From Deltaproteobacteria bacterium (GTDB lineage Bacteria > Desulfobacterota > Deferrisomatia > Deferrisomatales > BM512): a stretch of 53,809 nt of DNA. Each line of letters begins with the position of its first letter. The stretch's first letter is position 1. Shown here piece by piece: positions 42,962 to 51,096 of the stretch. The translations under genes were made by a program, and so were the position numbers. Below the pieces are notes generated by a model. It had not been told where the DNA came from. It worked only from the letters and a program-made list of their open reading frames with translations, and ran no database searches. The stretch lies in NCBI GenBank assembly GCA_030591565.1, contig JAUVAU010000007.1:1-53809 (forward strand). Reading direction: 5' to 3'.

Positions 42962-43585
42962 TAGATTAGCCTTCTCAGGGTATCTGGCTGTAACGCCATC
43001 GTAGAACTCGCGGATCAACGCAAAGTCAGCTTCCATGTCGCCGGTCACCGTTATCACCGGGCCAAGCCCTATCTCTTTGCGTTTATAATCGACAAAACCC
43101 AAGACGATCGGCACCCTCGCCCCCTTGGCGATATGATAGAAGCCGGTTTTCCAGCGGGCTGATTTCTTCCGGGTTCCCTCAGGGGCCACCACGAGAAAGC
43201 GGATATCCCCCTGGCTAAGTTCGCGTACCGACGCCTCGACCAGGTTGTTGGAGCGCGAGCGGTCGATGGGTATCCCACCCAGCCATTTAAACAATGGGTT
43301 GAAGGGCCAGTTGAAAAGCGAAGCCTTGCCCATCCAGTGCATGGGAAAACCGGTACTGAAGGCGAAGAGCATCGCTAAAACAAAGTCCCAGTTGGAGGTG
43401 TGGTAAGCGCCTATGACGACAGCCCGGCCCACCCTGGGGTCAGCCCCCTCGATGCTCCATCCCGTAATCTTCACGATCAACCTGGACAGGGGCCGCAGAA
43501 AAGCGGTGGCGAATAAAGATTGGAAAATAATAGGGTCCACGGGGCCTCCCGGGAGTGCAGCGCGTCTCTGACGTTTCGGGGACAT
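42956..43585 (-). CDS. 1-acyl-sn-glycerol-3-phosphate acyltransferase family (PlsC-like)
   Basis: A 209-residue membrane-associated acyltransferase. The catalytic H-x4-D is HTSNWD (62-67), with the GGIPIDRS substrate segment (103-110) and PEGTRKK (135-141). Similar small proteins esterify lysophospholipids or ornithine lipids. It is short but within the range of this subgroup. A perfect 6-bp inverted repeat (GGGACA/TGTCCC, 43579-43593) spans the start codon and could hinder translation or bind a regulator. The start ATG lacks a clear ribosome site. Confidence 0.85.
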   Translation of the reverse strand: MSPKRQRRAALPGGPVDPIIFQSLFATAFLRPLSRLIVKITGWSIEGADPRVGRAVVIGAYHTSNWDFVLAMLFAFSTGFPMHWMGKASLFNWPFNPLFKWLGGIPIDRSRSNNLVEASVRELSQGDIRFLVVAPEGTRKKSARWKTGFYHIAKGARVPIVLGFVDYKRKEIGLGPVITVTGDMEADFALIREFYDGVTARYPEKANLL

Positions 43586-43666
43586 ATTGTCCCAACAGCG
43601 CCCTCATTTACAACACTTTACACCCCCAGGCGAGTCAGATCTGGAAATATTGGGCGAAAAAAGGGG

Positions 43667-45046
43667 TCAACTGCGCAGAAAAACCATCTCCGTAACCGTC
43701 GCCACTCCCCTCTCCTCCTGGGTCAGCTCCACCTGGACCCGCGCGATGCGTCCGTGGGTGTCGATCACCCTGGCGCTTGCCATCACATCCTTTGCAGGGT
43801 CGGCGGCTTCAAGGAAATGAAGCTCGCAGTTGAGTGGCAGCCCCACATGTCCCAGCGTATTGGCGGCTGCGGCCATCGCCTGCTCGGCCAGCGTAAAGAG
43901 CGCCCCGGTGTGCGAGTAGCCAAGAAAATTGGTAAGCTTCGCGCTGGCAGGCAACTTGGCGCTCACCCGGCCCGGCTCGAACTCGGTGAACTCTATCCCC
44001 AGCATTTTGGCGAGCGGCGAATCCTCCAATGAGCGGCGCAACACCTCGAACTCTTCACCAAGTATGGCTTGCCGCACCTCGTCGGGTTCGCTCGACAGCG
44101 CCTCAACACTCAACCCAAGGCGGTTGCACTGCTCCACGCCGCGGGTGAGCCAGCTCACCGCCTCATTGTAGGGAGTCGCGATCCCCAACCTTTTCCCCTC
44201 GCTGACGATCACCTCGTTCAAGTTGCCGATCTCGGTGGGGCGTCTCGCCTCAACATCCTGGAGCATGGAGACGCGGTTGTCCTTTGTGGAGGCAAACGCT
44301 TTGAGCGCAAAGGCGGTGGGGTCGTCCAGCTCGGGAAAATTGATCCCCTTGGCGTGGGCCACCTGGGCAAGCTCCGTTGCCAGCCCCTCTATTATCTTCA
44401 CCGTCTCGTCGTGTTTGACCGCTTGTCCACCGGTAAGTCCCGTCAGCGCAGCCACGACATTTGTCGCCACATTGGCTATGAGCTTCTTCCAGATGACGTT
44501 ATTTATCTCCAGGGCCAGGTGAACGTCCAGCCCCGCCTCCTGAAACTTTGCCAAGACCTGCTCGAAGCCCGGGCGCGCCACCCTGTCCAGGGGGCCGATG
44601 ACCAGCAACGGCCCAAGGCCACCCACGTAGCGCACCTCGTTCATGGAGACGGGCATCCCCGAGTGGGCGGTTATGCCACCCACCACCCGCTGGGAACCCA
44701 CGGCGTCGGCTATAATTTCAAGATTGCCCAACCCGTTCTGGACTGAAAGTACCACGGTATTTTCACCGATCATCGGCAAGGCGCTCTGGATCGCCGACTT
44801 GGTGTGGTAGCCCTTCACGCAGATCATCACCAAGTCTTTAGTCCCCAGGGTGGAGACGTCGGAGGTGATGGAAACCCGCGTGTGCGTGCGCTCGCCGTCG
44901 GGGCGCTCCATCCACAGCCCCTCGCGCTCAATCAGCTTCACCCGCTCCTCAACCACCTCTATCAAGGTCACGTCGAACCCTTTTTCAGTGAAAAGGATTC
45001 CGAAGATTGAACCGAGTACGCCTGCGCCAACAATCGCGATCTCCAT
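43667..45046 (-). CDS. Fusion: 2-dehydropantoate 2-reductase-like (ApbA/PanE) plus hotdog thioesterase
   Basis: A 459-residue two-domain protein. Residues 1-305 are an ApbA/PanE-type ketoacid reductase: NAD(P) loop IAIVGAGVLGSIFG, VKGYHTKSA, VSVQNGLGN and the catalytic-lysine segment NVIWKKLIANVATN. Residues about 325-459 form a PaaI/DUF4442-type hotdog domain (LGIEFTEFEPGRVSAKLP, LGYSHTGALFTLAEQAMAAAAN). PanE makes pantoate for coenzyme A, so a CoA-thioester domain on the same chain is suggestive. ATG 45046 follows GAGGGAG. It stands alone. Substrate specificity is not certain, since ApbA relatives vary. Confidence 0.88.
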   Translation of the reverse strand: MEIAIVGAGVLGSIFGILFTEKGFDVTLIEVVEERVKLIEREGLWMERPDGERTHTRVSITSDVSTLGTKDLVMICVKGYHTKSAIQSALPMIGENTVVLSVQNGLGNLEIIADAVGSQRVVGGITAHSGMPVSMNEVRYVGGLGPLLVIGPLDRVARPGFEQVLAKFQEAGLDVHLALEINNVIWKKLIANVATNVVAALTGLTGGQAVKHDETVKIIEGLATELAQVAHAKGINFPELDDPTAFALKAFASTKDNRVSMLQDVEARRPTEIGNLNEVIVSEGKRLGIATPYNEAVSWLTRGVEQCNRLGLSVEALSSEPDEVRQAILGEEFEVLRRSLEDSPLAKMLGIEFTEFEPGRVSAKLPASAKLTNFLGYSHTGALFTLAEQAMAAAANTLGHVGLPLNCELHFLEAADPAKDVMASARVIDTHGRIARVQVELTQEERGVATVTEMVFLRS

Positions 45047-45228
45047 ATAACTCCCTCTCTTTTTCACGTTAGACGGACAGTGCCCTGCGCTCGCTATCTA
45101 CCGAGCGGTTGGTGACAAGTTAGAGTATCCCGGTGTAGTCAGTCAAGGGGAGAAAGCGTAATGCAGCCATGATCGAAGTACAAGCGGCCGGGGATGACTA
45201 TGAATGGGGAGGTCGCCCGGGAGGGCGC

Positions 45229-46128
45229 TCAGGAGTCGGTGCTGGAGATGGCCCCCTGCAACATGCTGATGAACGATTCGAGGTGATCGTACCCATCGGG
45301 GCCTTTAAGATCTTCAGCGGTCGGCGCCTTGACGAAGCCCTGGGCAAACTCGGCCAGACCACCCTCTTTCCACACCGCATTGTCGCTCCCGTAGGCGATG
45401 ATCGGCATATCGGGAAAGGTCTTTCTAACCGCCTTGGCGACTTGTCGTGCATCTGGCCCAAGATTTGAGGAGAGGATGAGAATCTTGTGGTTGTCGTCGG
45501 CCTGAACCACACTTTTAAGCTCGGTCATGGTAAGGATGCAGCGAGCGGCTATGGACTGCTCCTTGCAAAACTCAATGCAAACGTCGACAAAATCCTTGCG
45601 GGTGTCGATAAAGATAAAAGAGGAGTTCCCCGAGTGGTTTTCCAGACGGGAGGTAAAGCCCGCCTCGATGCCCACCTCAAGGATAAAGCCCGACGAGCCG
45701 AAGTTGAACTTATCGAGGGTGTCGGAGGGTTCGCCAAACTCGAAATTGAAGCGCCCCTCCTCCCAGGAGAGGACCTCAAACACTATGGCCTTAAACTGTG
45801 TTGTCAACGCGGACTGGATCGCCGCATCTTCAACACCCAGCTCCACCGAAAAAATAGTGCCGAGCCTCCGCCGCCTCTCTTCGTTCTTCTGTATCTCCAG
45901 CGCCTGTTCGATCTCTTCCTGGCTTATGACACCGTGGTTTAGCAGCACCTCGCCGATGCGGTCGGAGATTTTGTCCGAGGAGGCCCGGACCAGCTTGCCC
46001 CGGTTGAAGAACATACAAGCGGAGTTTCTGTCATTACTGATTGTAAGAATCCCCGACTTACTGCTCTTCTCAACCAGGTTCAGCAGGTCGGAGATTTCCT
46101 GGTAGCCAAGTTTTCCGTCCAGTGACAT
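45229..46128 (-). CDS. DUF4388 (PATAN) protein with receiver-like C-terminal domain
   Basis: A 299-residue soluble protein. The N-terminal DUF4388 region (about 1-160) shows LLNLVEKSSKSGILTIS, FFNRGKLVRASSDK and LSWEEGRFNFEFGE, the pattern seen in deltaproteobacterial and cyanobacterial PATAN proteins, often found with response regulators. Residues about 215-295 look like a receiver or Rossmann-like fold (ILILSSNLGPDARQVAKAVRKTFPDMPIIAYGSD) without the usual phospho-acceptor Asp. ATG 46128 has TGGGG upstream. It is monocistronic. A role in protein-interaction signalling is inferred from the family. Confidence 0.75.
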   Translation of the reverse strand: MSLDGKLGYQEISDLLNLVEKSSKSGILTISNDRNSACMFFNRGKLVRASSDKISDRIGEVLLNHGVISQEEIEQALEIQKNEERRRRLGTIFSVELGVEDAAIQSALTTQFKAIVFEVLSWEEGRFNFEFGEPSDTLDKFNFGSSGFILEVGIEAGFTSRLENHSGNSSFIFIDTRKDFVDVCIEFCKEQSIAARCILTMTELKSVVQADDNHKILILSSNLGPDARQVAKAVRKTFPDMPIIAYGSDNAVWKEGGLAEFAQGFVKAPTAEDLKGPDGYDHLESFISMLQGAISSTDS

Positions 46129-46238
46129 TTTGTTACCCCACATTTGGTCATTGCGAAACGGTTTACGGCAACGGCATTTATTGAATCACACTACCTTCAA
46201 TATACCGCATCGGTTACGCACAATAAAATGAATCGGGG

Positions 46239-48263
46239 CTACCCCGCGTCATAACGGTGAAACTTCATGGTAAAGGTGCCGCGCCCCTGGGTGAGCGACC
46301 TGAGGTCCGTGGAGTAGCCAAACATCCCCCGCAGGGTGACATGGGCCTTTATCTCCGCTGCGCCCTTTAGCGACTCCACTCCCTGCACCACGCCACGTCG
46401 GGAATTGAGATCGCCAATCACCTCGCCCATATTCTCCTCGGGCACGGTAATAGCCACATCCATCACAGGTTCGAGCTTGACCGCTCCGGCTTTTTGCGCC
46501 GCCGCGCGGATCGCCTGGGCCAGCGCGACCTTCACCGCCATTTCGCTTATCGTGTTCTCGTCGCCATCGACCGAGACAACCTCGATATTGGTGTCCTCGA
46601 CCATGAAGCCGAGGGGGCCGCAGGCGAGCGCTTCCTCAACGCCGGAGGTGACTATATCGGCAAACTGGGGCCACTTTTCCCCAATCGACGGAGCTATCTG
46701 CACCCTGTTGCCCGCCTCGCGCTCGCCGGGGCGCAACTTCACCTCGGCAACGGCGCGGTGCTTCTTTTCGCCCAGCACGCGGTCAAACTCGCCGCTCGCC
46801 CCGGCTGGTGACTGGATCGTCTCCTTGTAGACGACCTGGGGCTTGCCCACGTGGACGCCGACGTTGAACTCGGTCTCCACCCGCGTGAGGACCACCTCAA
46901 GGTGCAGCTCGCCCATTCCCGAGATTATAGTCTGGCCCGTCTCATCGTTGTTCTCCACCCTGAACGTCGGGTCTTCCTCCTGTATGCGCTCCATGACCTC
47001 GATCATCTTATCTTCGTCCTGGGTCATCTTCGGCTCGACCGCCATGGAGATGACAGGCTCGGCGAAGATGATGGTTTCCAGAAGAAGCTGATGGTTCTGG
47101 TCGCACAGCGTATCCCCGGTGGCAGTCCATTTCAGGCCGGTGAACGCGATTATGTCACCAGCGGTCGCCTCATCCACGCGTTCCTTTTTGTCGGCGTGAA
47201 CGGCGAGAATTGCGGCTGGTTTCTCCACCCGCTGGCGCGTCGAGTTGTAGACCCTGCCCCCCTTGAAGACGCCGGAGTAGACCCTTACGTAGGTGAGCTT
47301 GCGTCCCTGATCCTGCTGAATCTTGAAGGCCAGGGCGCTAAAGGGCTCCTTGGGGTTGGGCTTTCTCTTCTCAACCTCTCCGGTGTCGGGATGAACGCCC
47401 TCGACCGGTGGGGCTTCATTTGGCGAGGGCAGATAATCAATAACCGCATCCAGCACCATCTGCACGCCCTTGTTCTTCAGCGCGGCACCGCACAGGACGG
47501 GGACAATTTCACCCTTTATGGTCAGCCGACGAATGATCCTCTTCAGCTCGGCCAGCTCGGGCATGCGCCCCTCCAGATAAGCCTCGGCTACGCCATCGTC
47601 GAAATCTGCGAGCGTCTCCAGCATCTTCTCGCGTCCGGCCCCGAGCAGCGCTGCTTCCTCTCCCTCAACCGGCCTGCGTTCAACTTCGGCGCCCAGCGTA
47701 TCGTCCTTCCAGATGAGCGCCTCGCCAGTCAGAAGATCGACGACGCCCTTGAAGTCGGACTCAGCGCCCAGCGCCTCCACGAGGTAGAGCGGCCTAGCGC
47801 CCAGTTTGGCCTCAAGGCTCTCAACCGCGCTGTGAAAATCGGCTCCGATGCGATCCATCTTGTTGATGAAGCTGACCACGGGGACGCGGTAACCGCTGGA
47901 TTGTCGCCAGATCGTCTCGGTCTGGGGTTGGACTCCCGCCACAGCATCAATCACCAGCATCACGCCGTCCAGCACACGCAAGCTGCGCTCCACCTCCACG
48001 GTGAAGTCCACGTGGCCGGGGGTGTCGATCAGGTGCAGGTCATACCCCTTCCACTCCACCCTGGTCGTGGCGGCGGTGATGGTGATTCCCCTCTCCTGCT
48101 CCTGCTTCATCCAGTCCATGACGGCTGCGCCATCGTGGACCTCGCCTATCCTGTGCGTGCGCCCGGTGTAGTAGAGCACCCGCTCGGTTATGGTGGTCTT
48201 GCCCGCGTCAATATGCGCGAAAATTCCGAAATTTCGGATCTTGTCCATGCCTGTATTAGCCAT
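46239..48263 (-). CDS. fusA: Translation elongation factor G (second, non-str-operon type)
   Basis: A 674-residue GTPase promoting translocation or ribosome recycling. G-motifs are AHIDAGKT (16-23), ITITAATT (switch I), DTPGH (80-84) and NKMD (134-137). Domains II-V follow, ending with the EF-G C-terminal fold (FGYSTDLRSLTQGRGTFTMKF). It is slightly shorter than canonical EF-G and does not sit with rpsL, rpsG or tuf, so it is probably the EF-G2/spdEFG-type paralogue some bacteria keep. The GerMN gene is 22 bp upstream in the same direction. Whether a str-operon EF-G also exists cannot be seen here. Confidence 0.93.
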   Translation of the reverse strand: MANTGMDKIRNFGIFAHIDAGKTTITERVLYYTGRTHRIGEVHDGAAVMDWMKQEQERGITITAATTRVEWKGYDLHLIDTPGHVDFTVEVERSLRVLDGVMLVIDAVAGVQPQTETIWRQSSGYRVPVVSFINKMDRIGADFHSAVESLEAKLGARPLYLVEALGAESDFKGVVDLLTGEALIWKDDTLGAEVERRPVEGEEAALLGAGREKMLETLADFDDGVAEAYLEGRMPELAELKRIIRRLTIKGEIVPVLCGAALKNKGVQMVLDAVIDYLPSPNEAPPVEGVHPDTGEVEKRKPNPKEPFSALAFKIQQDQGRKLTYVRVYSGVFKGGRVYNSTRQRVEKPAAILAVHADKKERVDEATAGDIIAFTGLKWTATGDTLCDQNHQLLLETIIFAEPVISMAVEPKMTQDEDKMIEVMERIQEEDPTFRVENNDETGQTIISGMGELHLEVVLTRVETEFNVGVHVGKPQVVYKETIQSPAGASGEFDRVLGEKKHRAVAEVKLRPGEREAGNRVQIAPSIGEKWPQFADIVTSGVEEALACGPLGFMVEDTNIEVVSVDGDENTISEMAVKVALAQAIRAAAQKAGAVKLEPVMDVAITVPEENMGEVIGDLNSRRGVVQGVESLKGAAEIKAHVTLRGMFGYSTDLRSLTQGRGTFTMKFHRYDAG

Positions 48264-48284
48264 ATGGCCGGGGTTCTCCTATAT

Positions 48285-48908
48285 CTATTCGCCGCCGTCA
48301 ACCAGATCGGATCTCGGTCCCAGCGGTTCTGATATTCTCACATGTCCCGCGAACGTCTCCTGCTCGCGTCCGTCAACTAGAATTTGTACTGAATTGATGC
48401 CTTCCACGTTGTTGCAGATGGTGTGAACCAGCGCAAAGACGCTCAGCATCTCGGCGCTTGCGCCATAGGAGCGCAGTTCGTCAAGGGTGGGCTCGAAGTC
48501 GATGACCGCCAGCCCATCGGGGCCAAGGTAGACTTTGCGCAGTTTAGTACCCGCCGGAAGCACAGGCTCCGCGCCCTGGGCCGGACCCTCCACCAGCAGT
48601 TCAACCAGATCTTCTATACGCTTGACCGGGTCGGGGTCAGCGGTGTAGCTCTTCTGCTGTGCCACCAGCTGGGTCCATTTGGAGTCTGCAAAGTAGAGGG
48701 TTACCGTATCTCCCTGACTCTGCTGCATGATACCAACGACCTGCTGGGCTACCTGATCCACATCCAGCCCCAAGCGATTGAAGCCGAAGTAGCCACCGCC
48801 AACTATCGCCGCCAGCATGAGGAGGGTAAAAAGCCTCCGGCCACCGCCGCCGTCGCGCGTGCGCTTGTTCACCGCCGATTTCCTTGTTGCCGGTCGCCTC
48901 TTAGCCAT
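48285..48908 (-). CDS. GerMN-domain protein, membrane-anchored
   Basis: A 207-residue protein. A strongly basic N-terminus (about 1-24) precedes one transmembrane helix (about 25-44). Residues about 65-195 form a GerMN domain, recognised by VTLYFADSKWTQLV, IEDLVELLVEGP, GTKLRKVYLGPDGLAVIDFEPTL and FALVHTICNNVEGINSVQILVDG. GerMN domains occur in spore germination proteins and in exported proteins of non-sporulating bacteria, where the role is unclear. The gene precedes fusA by 22 bp. An ATG start is likely. Confidence 0.88.
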   Translation of the reverse strand: MAKRRPATRKSAVNKRTRDGGGGRRLFTLLMLAAIVGGGYFGFNRLGLDVDQVAQQVVGIMQQSQGDTVTLYFADSKWTQLVAQQKSYTADPDPVKRIEDLVELLVEGPAQGAEPVLPAGTKLRKVYLGPDGLAVIDFEPTLDELRSYGASAEMLSVFALVHTICNNVEGINSVQILVDGREQETFAGHVRISEPLGPRSDLVDGGE

Positions 48909-49056
48909 CTTTAAGCTTACCGCTCCATAGGGTGTTCAAATGAGCTTTCTGGAAATTAACCAAGAGATACTACCACAACGCCGCCCCACGGTTCGAGCAA
49001 CCTTTTTAAGTTGCTCCACTGCTGTTATCATTCACCCTTTCACACCCGTAACCCCT

Positions 49057-49296
49057 CTAGGAGGCTCTCCGAAAAACTCTCCCGAAGCGGGAGAATAACG
49101 CTAAACCGAAGATTTTAGCCGATGCTAGGCAAGCCTCCAACCAAGCCGACGATAAACTGGAAACCCCGAAGATCATTCGAGAACTAGGAAGGGAAGAAAA
49201 ATGACCGCAGACATACAGATAAGTATTTCGAGGATCATTTTTCGCCCCTGACAACCTCAATCGGAGGATATCCGGGGTTTTTCAACAAGCCCCTAG
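49057..49296 (+). repeat. Type I structured repeat, copy D
   Basis: A full 240-bp copy from CTAGGAGGCTCTCCGAAAAAC to GGTTTTTCAACAAGCCCCTAG, ending in CTAG on both sides. The central hairpin and CCCCG/CGGGG pairing are conserved. It lies in the divergent gap between the GerMN gene and mazG, and its right end is 12 bp from the mazG ATG. Confidence 0.92.
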
Positions 49297-49308
49297 TGGA
49301 GAACATTT

Positions 49309-50091
49309 ATGAAAAGCAAAGACGCTGGTGAACGTTTAAACCGGCTGGTGGATATCGTGGCGACCCTGCGCTCGCCCGGGGGCTGCCCATGGGACCGCAA
49401 GCAGACCCCGGAGACGATCCTCCCCTACCTCATAGAGGAGACCTACGAGGCGGTGGAGGCGATTGAGGCGGGCGACCAGGAGCATTTGTGCGAGGAGCTT
49501 GGCGACCTGCTGCTGGAAGTCGCATTGCTGGCGCGAATGGCCGAAGAGGAAGGCCACTTCACCATCACCGACTCGATCAAATCAATCTGCGACAAGATGA
49601 TCCGCCGCCATCCCCACGTCTTTGAGGGTGAAAAGGTCGCAGACGACACCCAGCTAAAAGCCAACTGGACCAGAATCAAGGCGGAAGAAAAACCGGGCCG
49701 TGGAGTACTCGAAGGCGTGCCGCGAGCGTTACCGGCACTCATGCGCGCCAAGCGTATCAGCGACAAAGCCGCCTCGGTGGGCTTCGACTGGGAGAACCCC
49801 ACACAGGTGCTGGACAAGGTGGAAGAGGAATGCGCAGAGCTTCGCGAAGCCCTCGCAGCGGAGAACAAAGCGTGGGCTGAAGAGGAATTCGGCGACCTGC
49901 TATTTTCTTTAGTCAACCTTGGAAGGCACCTCAAAATTGACTGCGAAAGGAGCCTTCAAGGCACGGTAGAGAAATTCTCAACCCGTTTCACGAAAGTGGA
50001 AGAGGCCCTGAAAGCAGAAGGCAAATCAATGGACGAGACACCCCTGGAGGAACTGGAAGCGCTCTGGCAGGAGACGAAAAAGGGGGAGTGA
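49309..50091 (+). CDS. mazG: Nucleoside triphosphate pyrophosphohydrolase MazG
   Basis: A 260-residue enzyme hydrolysing (d)NTPs to monophosphate and PPi. Two MazG modules are visible: the first with CPWDRKQT, LIEETYEAVEAI and EELGDLLLEV, the second with VEEECAELREAL and EEFGDLLFSLVN. The paired EExxE/ExxD clusters bind magnesium. Length is close to E. coli MazG (263). A GTGGAGA ribosome site lies between the type I repeat and the ATG, so the promoter must lie within or before the repeat. Confidence 0.96.
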   Translation: MKSKDAGERLNRLVDIVATLRSPGGCPWDRKQTPETILPYLIEETYEAVEAIEAGDQEHLCEELGDLLLEVALLARMAEEEGHFTITDSIKSICDKMIRRHPHVFEGEKVADDTQLKANWTRIKAEEKPGRGVLEGVPRALPALMRAKRISDKAASVGFDWENPTQVLDKVEEECAELREALAAENKAWAEEEFGDLLFSLVNLGRHLKIDCERSLQGTVEKFSTRFTKVEEALKAEGKSMDETPLEELEALWQETKKGE

Positions 50092-50406
50092 ACAGGCATG
50101 GATAAAAAGGTGGGCGAGACCTGCTCTTACATCCCTGTTTGAAAACCAGCCCTGATGCGTCTCATAAACGTTTTACAAAAATTTAGTCTTTTGTGACTAG
50201 CTTATGAAAACCCCGTCTCTGGCCTGGGGCTGAGAGGCATGGTATCGTTCTAAAAACGAATGATTTTGAAACGTCTCCGCTTGTAGCAATCCTTTAACAA
50301 TAAACTTAAACTCATGGGCCTGTTGACAGCTCCCCAAAAAGCGCTTTGCTAGTAGTACTTCCTATCACGAAGGAGGAATTATTAAGCACTTGAAAGGAGA
50401 ATAGCC
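50092..50406. promoter_or_regulatory. Leader region of the small secreted-protein gene
   Basis: About 315 bp without a gene. A perfect TTGACA at 50323-50328 could be a -35; the matching -10 is poor (TTGCTA at 17 bp, TAGTAG at 21 bp). Two purine-rich ribosome-like sites, AAGGAGG (about 50370) and AAAGGAG (about 50393), precede the ATG; the second is correctly spaced. I matched no known riboswitch. Confidence 0.35.
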
Positions 50407-50829
50407 ATGGAGATGAGGAAAAATATTTATCAAGCTATCTTCGGGGGAATTGTCGCTGTCATTGTGTTTCTTCTCTTTTCGTCGTTTGGCACATCGGACG
50501 CCAATGCAAAGGATGCAGCCGTTTCAGGCAACGGGAATCAGATGAAGACTGCGCTTCTCAGGCCTGGCGGTTGGATCGCAGAATGGAAAGGACATTCGTC
50601 AGGCGAAGTTGATTTTATATTTGAAGACCGTGGGGGCAAGATCGTAGTAAAAATCTACAACGCAGCTTGGAACCAATCCTGTGAACGCGACGTTACCATT
50701 ACGTCCGATGCGGTCATGATGGACGGCTGCAATGAGACTGGGATTACGCTGCTTTACGACCCTGGTGACATAGCGTACCCATTCAAGGGTGAGAGCAAAA
50801 ACGTTAATTACAAGCTTCGAGAGAAGTAA
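50407..50829 (+). CDS. Small secreted protein of unknown function
   Basis: A 140-residue protein. A signal peptide of about 35 residues (hydrophobic core 10-26, possible cut near ANA-KD) is followed by a compact beta-rich domain (about 50-138) with GGWIAEWKGHSSGEVDFIFE, a cysteine pair at 91 and about 107 that may form a disulfide, and a YPFKG tail. I do not recognise the family with certainty. AAAGGAG precedes the ATG at good distance. The gene is monocistronic with a terminator downstream. Confidence 0.7.
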   Translation: MEMRKNIYQAIFGGIVAVIVFLLFSSFGTSDANAKDAAVSGNGNQMKTALLRPGGWIAEWKGHSSGEVDFIFEDRGGKIVVKIYNAAWNQSCERDVTITSDAVMMDGCNETGITLLYDPGDIAYPFKGESKNVNYKLREK

Positions 50830-50891
50830 GAGACCAGTTCACCCGCTACCCATGAGGGGTTTAGGGTCGCGACCAGTCCCAAGTCACCAAC

Positions 50892-50923
50892 GAGGGCGGC
50901 CCAAAGGGGACTGCCCTCATTTT
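50892..50923 (+). terminator. Probable intrinsic terminator
   Basis: GAGGGC pairs with GCCCTC about 15 bases later, with inner CCC/GGG pairing, followed by ATTTT. It lies 60 bp past the secreted-protein stop. Confidence 0.65.
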
Positions 50924-51096
50924 CACTTGTCTAGTCACAAAAACGGTCCTCTGTTGGCTGGTTTGTGGTTGGTGTACTATGTTCAAAAATGAAGGTTTTT
51001 TGGCCAGCACTGCGACCTGGAGATGTCTAGTTTGTCAGCTCCGTACCTGTTGACTCTAGGTAGTGCTCTCGGGCCTACCTTTACCTCTGCGAAGTT

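Noticed and set aside
50092-50406. Riboswitch ahead of the small secreted-protein gene
   Set aside because: I could match no known aptamer core by eye.
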